From Siphonodentalium dalli (lineage: Eukaryota; Mollusca; Scaphopoda; Gadilida; Siphonodentaliidae), in the NCBI GenBank assembly GCA_032622095.1, contig CP136062.1:52651349-52715348 (forward strand): a stretch of 64,000 nt of DNA. The letters run 5' to 3'. Under the pieces are notes generated by a model, which was not told where the DNA came from, made no database searches, and worked only from the letters and a program-made list of their open reading frames with translations. The translations under genes were made by a program, and so were the position numbers. Below, piece by piece: positions 12,801 to 24,800 of the stretch. The first letter of the stretch is position 1. Each line of letters starts with the position of its first letter.

Positions 12801-15800
12801 CCATAAAATTTATCATTTCCTATCTTAGAGCCACCGCAGACGCTGCGATTAAAATCGTAAGTGGGGAAAATCGCAGGTGGAGCATCAACTGCGCATGACA
12901 ATGTCACAGCCAAATCGTAGCGATCAAGCAATGTTTGATTTTTACCAGGAAAATCGTGGCGTGACCTTGGCAACGCGTGCGATCGTAGCTGTCACATGAC
13001 CATGGTCGCACTGGTCATATGGTAAATACCACGAAAATAAAACATTCAAAAATGCGATGGCGCAAAGTTCACAAACTTCTTGGACTTACAAAAACGAGGC
13101 CACATTGGTGGATATGTGCACGACAGGGAGTGCAGGCCTACACAACATATCAGCCATCTGCTATGCAGACAAGGAGAAGAGGGCTGCCGCAAATGTTGAA
13201 ATTGCGGCAGCTGTTGAGTTAACAGATACAAAAATAAAAAATTCAACTTGTTAGTTTGGAAAATTGAGATACATGTCATGTATATGTATTTAATTGCAGA
13301 ATGCGGAGAATGTGATATAACATTTTGCTATCATGCGATCGATCATGTGGAAATCGTAGCTGCATACATCGCAGCACCGTAGTGTCTGCGGGCAAGTCAC
13401 TTTTCTCCACCTGCGAATTACCGCACTTACGATTTTAATCACAGCGTCTGCGGTGGCACTTAACTTTACATGTACCATGCTTTATCTATTGTTATTTATA
13501 TTTTATTTGCTACTTTATTGAATAAAGTTTAATAAATCAATAATGAGTTGGTAGGCCTTCGACAACTCTTTAAAGTAAAAGACGGCAATACATTCCGATC
13601 GTAGTGCGGTTTTCTATAAACACCTCTCTAAACCAAACAGAAGGGTTGGTCTGAAGGGTGTTTGGTTAGGAGAGGTTTTACTGTAATAGTAATAGCATGA
13701 GTTTCTCATTGTTCTACTAGCAGTCCTTCAGAAATGATTAACAGCTCTCCATCATAATTTTATGTAATTCGCTGCTGAGAGGAAATAATTTCCGCTGGTC
13801 TGCTAATAAACCGTACAATAAGCCTTGAAAGAGTGTGTATCTCGTTTGCATAATGAGGTCCCCAGATGGTGAATTTAGTGATGCTATCCCTCACGATGGG
13901 CTAGCATCACCATATTCATGCTCTGCGAACCTCAATCTGGTTTGGCATTAACTGCTATGGCAGATCTAGGATCAGATTGAAGTTCCTCAGTTGAAGTTGG
14001 GAATGTTCATGCACCCATAATTAGTCACGTCGATTATGCATTTTATGTTCTGCAAATTAGGGGAAATAGAAAATGAACAGAAGAGAAAAAGTAACTAAAA
14101 ACAATATTAATTTGAGGCTACAGATACTTCCCACAAGATGAGGCCTAAGCTGACTGAGGTCACCAGAGGTGCTTTTGGTGATGATAGCCTGCTGCTCAGG
14201 GTAGCATCACTAAATTCACCTCTGGGGGCCTCATTCTGCAAATGACAGACCATATTTTAAGGCTTGAAACTGAAATGGCCTCCGAAATCATGTTATTGTT
14301 ACATAAGTTCCAGCACTGGGCGATAGCCAATAAAATTGTTATATGTCATATTGATAATACAGGCATTTTAATATTCTTATGGTTTTTTTTTTCAGCAAAT
14401 ATGATACGTTCCGACAAGGAGAGTTCACAATGTACAAACACAACACGATTGAGGCTGAGGTGAGTTATCTGCTATTTTAATTGGTTCGCTGCTAAATATC
14501 CTATACACATAATGAAATGCGTATATATATTTCAATAAATAGAAAATCATTTGAATTTTATGCTCGGAGTAGGTAATTTACTACATTTACATTCTTTTCT
14601 CAAATTTGACCCCACATATATACATTTCTGGATGTCTCATTAGGCTCGAGTCGACCATAGGTCGCCTCGCATATATAAGAGAATGCATTGGCCTAACAAT
14701 TTTTTACAATTTTAATAATTTTTTCTTGTATTCTTTAACAATTTTATAATTTCACCCATACAGAGCCCCAGACAAACATGAGCAGACGACACTCTTCTAT
14801 ATGCTTCTATATATGTGTGGGGCTCCCTGCAGGGTAATGGATGTTTTTTATTTTATGTCCTAAAAATTCACAAGTTTCCAATTTAATTATATATGTAACA
14901 ATATTTAAAATAGTATTACCTGACAAACTCTATTTAAATGATTAAACTAAACAAGCAATACACTCTCGTCTCCAAAGCCCACATCTGGGCTTCCAACACT
15001 GGACCAGTTAATGGTCATGACTGAAGTTTGGTAGTGTTCAGAGTGCCGATTTGTGCAGTGTTCACGCTGACGTGGCCATTTTGTCCAATGCCACAGAAAA
15101 TTTTATTTGAAGTTTCATTTCAAGTCTATAGTCAGCAATGACCTCTCTTATTGTCATCAGATCTCCATGAAACCCTTTATTTGTTAACCCTTTCATGAAG
15201 GGGGCTGCGCTGGTGCAGCATTAAAGATACTGTGCCAGTGCATTCTCTTATATATGCGAGTCTCCCATAAGGAGCCTCACATATATAAGAGAATGCACTG
15301 GCTTACAAGATCAAGGTAAATATTGTTAGGCCAATGCATTCTCTTATATATGCAAGGCACCCTATGGGAGACTCACATATATAAGAGAATGCACTGGCTT
15401 ACAAGATCAATGTAAATATTGTTAGGCCAATGCATTCTCTTATATCTACAAGGTGCCCTATGGCCTAACCTCCAGGCTGATCACTAACCTCTAGGCTGAT
15501 CACTAACCTCTAGGCTGGTCCATAACCTCTAGGCTGGTCTCTAACCTCTAGGCTGGTCTCTAACCTCTAGGCTGGTCCCTAACCTCTAGGCTGGTCCCTA
15601 ACCACTAGGCTGGTCCCTAACCACTAGGCTGGTCCTTGCTAAGCATTGTCAGATGTGAAATTCTATTAACTCTCCAGGATAGCATCGATAGACACTGGAA
15701 ATCAATATCTGGGAAGAGTGGGAATAGTCATTGAATTTTCATCTAACTTTGTGTCATATTATAGAGATCGATTTTCTTATGATAATTGTTTATTTCATTT

Positions 15801-18800
15801 ATAAATGTGAATTCCATTGACAGGTGAGAACATTCTTTATGCATTGTGGCAAGGGAACGTGCAGTTGTTCTATTACGATCCGAGCAGGTGACGATGTCTT
15901 CATCATCGACAAATGCCACACAAGGAGACAAACCAAAGGACCATACCCAATTAGAGCAGAGATTTACCTAAACGGCGAGGTATCAAAAGGTCTCAGAGTT
16001 TGGCGAGAACTCGAAGGAAAGAGATATCAAGTGAGTTCAGGGGTCTGACCCCAAATTTACAGTTTGTCAAAAATATTTCAACAAATGAAATGTCTGATCC
16101 AAGACTTGAAATAGTGTGTCTGTCATTTGCAAATGAGGTCCCCAGAGGTGATCCTTCTGGGATCAGGAATTGGTGGGAATTATTTTACTTGCACAATTTT
16201 GGGTTGGATATCCTGAAATTTTAAATTTCACAATGTACAGTTTGTTGATGTTTATAGGGCTTAAAATATTATGAAAATCAGAATCATTGTTTTAGTTTCA
16301 TTCTCGTAAAAGACAGCTGATTCGCTTTAGAGATCTATATTCTCTCAAAATTTTATGGATTTTAAGGCCTTAGTTTGCAGTATTCTGTAGCATTTAAAGT
16401 ATGATATAAAATGAAATCATCTTCAAAGAGATATTATGAGTCCTTACACGATATATGTATGCATACAAGCAATTTTTTATGTGAAAATAATTTTACCTGT
16501 CTCGTGTGACAGATAGAATTTTAGAACATTTTGTGTCCTCAGGGTTCTGATCTCCCTTTTGTGAATAGAAAGGCATAGAGCATGTAGCTCAGTGTTTAAG
16601 TATCTTAACCCTTCCATGACTGGAGCTTCCTGAAATTTTGCGAAAACCCTGTGCCAATGCATTCTCTTATATATGCGAGTCTCCCATATGGAGCCTAGCA
16701 TATATAAGAGAACTCATTGGCGTAACATAGGGAGCCTAGCATATATAAGATAATGCATTGGCCTAACAATAGTTACCTTGACATTGTAAGCCAGTGCATT
16801 CTCTTATGTTATTTTTATATATATGCGACTCTCCCATAGGGAGCCTCGCATGTATAAGAAAATGCATTGGTCTAACAATATTTACTTTGACCTTGTAAGC
16901 CAGTGCATTCTCTTAAATATGCGAGGCTCCCCATGGGAGACTCACATATATATAAGAGAATGCACTGGCACAGGATCTTTAATGCTGCACTAGCGCAGCT
17001 CCCACCATGAAAGGGTTAATACTATAATGAATTTTTCTTCATAAAATTTTACGATTCAATGCAAATGACAAAAGCACTTGATGCGAATGCTCACTTGCAA
17101 AGTTTCATGGTTCATTTTCTGTCTGCAAACTCTCATTGTGCCCTGTTTATTCTAATGTGGGCAGACATGCATGATTTGCACGCATCGCACACCGTGTGCA
17201 AGGACTTTTACTGATCAAGTTTATCTTCTACTCAAGCCTGATTAGAAACACGACCTGCATCTACCAAGATATTGGGAATATTATTATTATTATTATTTTC
17301 TTTTACACAGACACATTTATGATGAAAACAGCTGTAAATATCAGGTTTTTTTTTATTTATTTAAAATGTATGGGCAGGGATGAATTAGAATTAGACAGTT
17401 TGTTATTGAATCGAAGTAGACAATTTGTCTAAGACTATGACATCATACCAATTGGGTGAGAATGTTTGGGTACTCAAATCAAGATCTCAAGGTCCTGTTC
17501 AACAGAAGCATGCAAACTTGACCTATTCAGCCATAGTTACAGACAATAGTAAAAAATATTATATTTTATTTATGATTAGGTTCTGTTGCCGACGGGAACA
17601 AAGGTCACAGTCAGAGACAGCAGTAAACATTTTATAAACTTCTGGATTGAACCATCTGCCGCCGATTTCAACAACTCTATTGGTAAGGTCCAAGTAAACA
17701 TTTTGCAAAGACAACTTGTGAATGGAACAAACATACTGCCAAATGCCTTCATCTTCCCTAACTGCCTTCAAAACTAACCAGCAAATGGTAAATACAGTTG
17801 TTGCTCCGCCATATGATTTAAATTCTGGACAACACATGATAAACATACTTGTAGCGATTTAAACAAAGACAAGTTTTTGTAACTGAATTACAGATGATCA
17901 AAGCGGTCTCTGTGGTCATCCATTAGAGGAAGCTCGTCACAACATTATTGTCTGCCCCTTTTATATAATCCAAAGATATCAATTGTTCTAACATCTTAAC
18001 CCTTTCATGATGGGAGCTACGCTGGTGCAGCATTAAAAACCATGTGCCAGTGTATGCTATTATATAAATGCGAGTTCCATAGGGAGTGTCGCCTCGCATT
18101 TATAAGAGAATGCACTGGCTTACAAGATCAATTTATATATTGTTAGGCGAATGCATTCCCTTATATATGTGAGGCGCCCTATGGGCAACAGATATATAAG
18201 AGAATGCATTGGCACAGGGTTTTCAAAAAAATGTATGCTCTTATATATGCGAGTTCCATAGGGAGTCTCGCATTTATAAGAGAATGCACTGGCTTACAAG
18301 ATCAATTTATATATTGTTAGGCGAATGTATTCTCTTATATATGTGAGGTGCCCTATGGGCAACACATATATAAGAGAATGCATTGGCACAGGGTTTTCAC
18401 AAAAATTCAGGAAGCTCCAGTCATCAAAGGGTTAATAGCATAGTGGTGTATTTAGAAATTCCTTGTAGGGGATACTATGCTAACCGGGAACCTATTATGG
18501 GCTCTACAATTATACATAGCTTCCACATCTCTATACGACCAGTAAAATGACCAACCTCCACATGGAAAACTGAAGTAAAACATTCTATATTAATATTAAT
18601 TATATTTTAAACCCGCTTACAAATACAATTATTTGAATTGACAATTCACCAGAAGGACCAATGGAATTCACACTATCCCCCGGATATGAACAACATCCCA
18701 AAATTAATGAAATTTGTAGCGTAATCCTTATTATTGATTTTTTTTACCCTGTGCCAATGCATTCTCTTATATATGCGAGTCGACCATAGGTCGCCTCGCA

Positions 18801-21800
18801 TATATAAGAGAATGCATTGGCCTAACAATTTTTTACAATTTTAATAATTTGTTCTTGTATTCTTTAACAATTTTATAATTTCACCCATACAGAGCCCCAG
18901 ACAAACATGAGCAGACGACACTCTTCTATATGCTTCTATATATGTGTGGGGCTCCCTGCAGAGTAATGGATGTTTTTTTATTTTATGTCCTAAAAATTGT
19001 AAGAAACATTTATTTCTCAAAGAGAATGGGGGTATACTGGATTGAACTTGTCTGTCCTTCCGTCTAGCCATCCAGACATCTATCCGTCCATTTTTCTGTC
19101 CGTCCAGGCAGATATCTCGAACACCAGCTGTCGGATCTAAATGAAATTTGGTATGGATGTTCACTACTATGGGGGCATTCAATGGAGTGTTCAATAAATT
19201 TTTCCGTTTTAGAAATATTCATCTTTGTTCACCTGGAAATGTTGTTTTTTTGTCCATCCAAGCAGATATCTCCACCGCCGGTTGAAGAACCTCAATGAAA
19301 TATGCTATGGATGTTCACTACTTTGAGGGCATTCAATCGAGTGTTCAATCTTCTTTTTTTTTTTAGGATTTTCCTTTCTAGAGTTATTCATCTTTGTTTA
19401 TCTGGAATTGTTGTATTTTTGTACGTCCGAGCAGATATCTCCACCACCTGTTACGGATATTCAATACTATGAGGGCAATCAATTGAGTGTTCAAATGTTT
19501 TATTGAGTGTTCAATGGATTTTTTTCCGCTTTTCTGCTCTAGAGTTATTCATCTTTGTAGATTTTGAACTGTTGTTTTTTGTTCATATTTTCCCTTCTAC
19601 AGTTAATTATCATTGTTTATATGAAAAAGTTGGGGTTTTTATGTTAATTTTGTGTGTGGAGAGAGACTTATTTACTGTTAGTTGAAAATAAGCAAGCCTT
19701 GAAATAGGGTGTCTGTCGAAAATAAGCAAATCTTGAAATAGGGTGTCTGTCATTTGCAGAATGAGGTCCCCAGAGGGTGAATTTAGTGATGCTTCCCCGC
19801 ATAGCGGGCTAGCATCACCAAATTCACCCTCTGGGAACCTCATTCTGCAAATGACAGACACCCTATTTCAAGGCTTGAAAATAAGCCCGCAAATAAGGTG
19901 TCTGTCATTTGCAGAATGAGGTTCCCAGAGGGTAAATTGAGTGATGCTATCCCATTACAGATAGATTGATGTGCAATATTGCATTTATTCCAATATCAAA
20001 CTTATTGGTATAGCTGCAATTATTAATCTATATGCAATATACACAACAATCGTTTCAACACTATCACTGACACATGTAAAAATGTTGGTTTTAAATTTGT
20101 ATTATTTCAGGGTTGTGTGGTATTTATAATAGTGACAAAACTGACTTTGTGGGATGTGATCGCAAGCAGTACAATCTCGCTGGAAAGACACATGTCAATG
20201 ATTTCGACAATTACTGCATGTCATGCAGGTGAGCATAACCCTTAATTGCTCAATGGATTCTTCCATTCAGTTAATAAAGTGTACGTTTGAATGGTCTACT
20301 ATAATACCCTCGGAGGGTTTTTTAATAATACAATTTTAGAAATTGGTTGTATGGAATGTTCAGACAATAAGTTAAAAAATGGTATTCAAAATGTTCTGAT
20401 AATAAGATCAGCAAACGACCATTATATTGTTGAACTTATTATCTGAACAAGAATATGAATTTTTCCACAGTTGTATTATCTTTTCGTCATACTGTCATCT
20501 GCTCATTTTAACTGAACATCCCTACAAATTAATAATGGACTATTCCAATGAATGGGGGTTAATTATCAAAGGGCTAATATTATAATCCGATAGCAATCTC
20601 AACACTTAGACAATATCAGATTTGATTCAAGTCAATATGTCAATGCAAAGAAAAATAGTAGTTACACTGGATTGACTCGTCTGTATATCCATCTGGGTAA
20701 ATATCTCACCCATGGGTTATCTCACGCCTGGACTTCGGATCATCGCCGAAAGTCACGCCGGACTTCGTCTTCTTCAGATCCTCGTCGCAAGTCGCGCCGG
20801 ACTTAGTCTTCTTCAGATTCTCGTCGCAAGTCGCGCCGGACTCGTCTCCAGATCCTCGTCGCAAGTCGCGCTCACTTTGTCTCCAGATCCTCGTCGCACG
20901 TCGCGCCGGACTTCGTCTCCAGATCCTCGTCGCAGGTCGCGCCGGGCTTCGTCTCCAGATCCTCGTCTTCTAAGCCTAGTCAAGTCCACGTCATCTGGAC
21001 TTCGTCTTCTTCTTAACCTCGTCTTCTTCTTAGCCTCTTCAAGTCCACGTCGTCTGGACTTCGTCTACTTCTTAGATCTTCTTAGCAATTTGATAAGTTT
21101 ACTCCTTTAGTTGAGGCTAGGGTGATTCCTAACCCAGTTTACTCCTTTAGTTGAGGCTAGGGTGATTCCTAAACCCAACTTCTATTGAGAGCCGATTGTG
21201 GTGGGCTGCTCTGGTCGCCTGCTTTTATTCCCTGTTCCGGCCAATCAAATCAACCAGCCAATAAAATCAACCAGCCAATCAAATTGGATTGGTGTGGAGA
21301 AGGTACCGAACTGAGCCAATGGCCGATTCGACCAATCAGAAGGCTTGTTCAGGGGGATCAAGAATCGGTCCTATTCCAAAAATAGAATTGACAATTCTGC
21401 CGTATTTCAACCTGCCAAGTGAAATTCAATGAATCCATGTATTAGCCCTCGTTTGTTTATTCTCAGGTGTGATTTAAATCATTATGATAATTTTTGCAGC
21501 AATTCCCCCGAGTCTTGATAGAATTACATAGAGCATGTTCTCTTTGCAATTCCCGACCGAAACAGCGAAGCCGCATTCTTTTATATTACATCGGAAATAT
21601 GCATGCACTTCCATTGCATAGAACTCGCTTCTACGAATCTTCCCAAGGCTGGCGAAATTGTTAATAAATGCGTTTATGTCTCTTCGATAATTGCCTAATA
21701 CAATTAAAGCGTAGAGTCTGTCCATTTTCCCATGAAAAATCGTATTCTAGGACCACCGGGTTCGAGATGTTTTATTCGTTCCGACATCGTCATTTTTGTC

Positions 21801-24800
21801 TCTCGAAATCACTCGATTCGGCGTCAATTCAACCCTTGTGAGGCCTAAAATTATGTCTTCACTTTCCAGTTATGCCCCAGGTTGTGGATTAGGAGGAGAG
21901 ATTTATTGGAAGTCATAATATATTTTGTATTGCCCGGGAACAATACTTTTGAGTTGATTTCATCGATCATCTTACGATTCCGTTTTCGATGCATCGCGTA
22001 AATAACGTACTTGCAGTAAATCGTACCTCTTGTATTTGCAGTAAATCAGACGTCGTGTATTACGCCCATCATGAGTTAGATTTCGATCTAGGTCAATCAT
22101 GTTGTAAACTTGTCCCATGTCGGGAGGGCTTGTCCGAGGTTGTAAAAATACCTAGACATGTATATGTCTACCCCTGTGCGTGTCACAGTTACGCTAGCAT
22201 GTTTAAATTTTGCACCATGGGGTTACCCTAGCATGTTTAAATTTTGCACCATGGGGTTACCCTAGCATGTTTAAATTTTGCACACCATGGGGTTACCCTA
22301 GCATGTTTAAATTTTGCACACCATGGGGTTACGCTAGCATGTTTAAATTTTGCACACTATGGGGTTACGCTAGCATGTTTAAATTTTGCACCATGGGGTT
22401 ACCCTAGCATGTTTAAATTTTGCACCATGGGGTTACCCTAGCATGTTTAAATTTTGCACACCATGGGGTTACGCTAGCATGTTTAAATTTTGCACACCAT
22501 GGGGTTACGCTAGCATGTTTAAATTTTGCACCATGGGGTTACCCTAGCATGTTTAAATTTTGCACCATGGGGTTACCCTAGCATGTTTAAATTTTGCACA
22601 CCATGGGGTTACGCTAGCATGTTTAAATTTTGCACACCATGGGGTTACGCTAGCATGTTTAAATTTTGCACACTATGGGGTTACGCTAGCATGTTTAAAT
22701 TTTGCACCATGGGGTTACCCTAGCATGTTTAAATTTTGCACCATGGGGTTACCCTAGCATGTTTAAATTTTGCACACCATGGGGTTACGCTAGCATGTTT
22801 AAATTTTGCACACTATGGGGTTACGCTAGTATGTTTAAATTTTGCACCATGGGGTTACCCTAGTATGTTTCTATTTCCAGAGCTGCAAGAGGAGATTCCC
22901 ACTACAGAGGTTTCAAAACAGTGATTTCTGAATTTAAGCCAATTTTCTGCAGTTGCTATAGCGACGGAACTCAGCACTGTGACTATCACCATGACATCGA
23001 CCCATGTGGCATCAGTCTTACTGGTTAGTATAGGATGGGTTAAGAAGAGCAAAATAGGTCAATGTTTATCATTGCTTTCACTCTCTTTACTTAAGCTTTT
23101 GGCCTGATCTGGACCTTCATCAGGAAAAATCGAATTTTGTTACACAACTACATCTTGTCAGAATTTATGTGTGAATTTATGCTAATCTGACAAGATTTTT
23201 TGAGAAAAAATTAGTGTTACAAATTCTCATAAATTCAATTAATTTTAATTCATATTCCAATATATCTATATATACTGAGATTATGTCACGTGACATGATT
23301 TCAACCTACCAACGTCCGGCAATATGTTACAATATACTTATAGGTACTGATATTACATCTACTGAGGTGCAAAAAGCTAAAGACAAAAAAGAAAAGGAAA
23401 ATAATGGAAATAATGGAACCAAAGGAAGAAAAAGGCGAGATATAAACGATGTTGAAGCTTTTGAATATGATTCAGAATTCAAGACTGATCCAGATGTAAG
23501 TACAGTTGCATAGATGAAAATGTTACATATACATAGTTTTATTGCCAATGGATTATAGAAAAGGTTGCAAATAGATAAATTGAGAATCTCTAATGAGTCA
23601 TAATTATGTACAAAATTTATTAACCGAGTGAACTAGATTTGATTAGAGTCGAGCTTTAGTGAGGCTCGAATCAAATTTAGTGGACAAGGTTAATAAATTT
23701 TGTATAGAATTGCGATGAATTTGCGATCCATTTTATCACATAATCACATTTTAGCAAGGAAAAACGATCTCGAAATGGCTGGGGTTTTAAAAAATTAATA
23801 TTAATTTTCTTATCACAACCAAAGAGGAAGTAAAGACACTATAATAAAAAGAAAATCTAGTGTTTTTGAGTGGATACCAAAAATTATCTCATTCGTGACC
23901 GACACAAATGTTTATTTTCACTTGCGGCAAGCTTGAATTCCTTCATTTTTCAGCTAATATTTTTGAAACTAGACACAGATATTTAGGAACCTGTGCACCT
24001 GCGATTTAGATGCAAGCCTTGAAATAGGGTGTCTGTCATTTGCATCACCAAATTCACCATCTGGGGACCTCATTCTGCTTACACCTCAGCAGAATGAAGT
24101 TCCCAGAGGGTGAATTTGGTGATGCTAGCCCACTATGGAGGGTAGCATCACTAAATTCACCCTCTGGGGACATCATTCTGCAAATGACAGACACCCTATT
24201 TCAAGGCTTGTTTAGAGGTAAATTTGTCCCAGCTTGGGTTACTTCATTTATTGGTGAATGTTTTTTTGAACCATCATCAGAACCTATGCACCTACAATTG
24301 TAGCAATTATGATATCGTCCAAGGTTTTTTACTATAGTTTAAATTTAGAAATGTTTAGCAACATATGTAATTTTGTGCAAACTTGTACTCCTTCGTTTCC
24401 TTGTCAATTTCTATGAGACGGCATAAATATTTGCAACCATGGCAACCTGAGGCCCCCACCCCCACCCCCTGGAATACGGAATACCACTTAACACAGAGGG
24501 TGTAATACGGAATACCAGTTAACAGCCATATGGAATACGGAGTACCAGTTAAGATCAGATAAGATAATTTATTGATGATAAAAGGATCTAAAAGGCAACA
24601 TGATAGTAAAACTTGTAATACAGAGTTGAGAGTTCAATACTGGACCATTATTGATGTGTAGTTATCGCATTTATATTATTATTATGATCATTTTTTGGAA
24701 GGTCGGCGTACGAATACCGGTATTTTTGGAATACCGAATACCTCCTAACAGAGGGGCTGGAATACGGCGTACCTCATAACAGGGCATGGAATACGGCGTA

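Noticed and set aside
20712-21110. 132-codon frame with arginine/serine-rich repeats
   Set aside because: It follows the GC-rich minisatellite, has no splice or homology support, and its composition is explained by the repeat unit.
22193-22866. CRISPR array
   Set aside because: Units are contiguous with no unique spacers, and the sequence is eukaryotic.
22210-22924. Repeated open frames encoding MFKFCTPWGYAS-type peptides
   Set aside because: They are translations of the 34/36-bp minisatellite in an intron; there is no splice support and several frames are equally open, as expected when the unit contains no stop.
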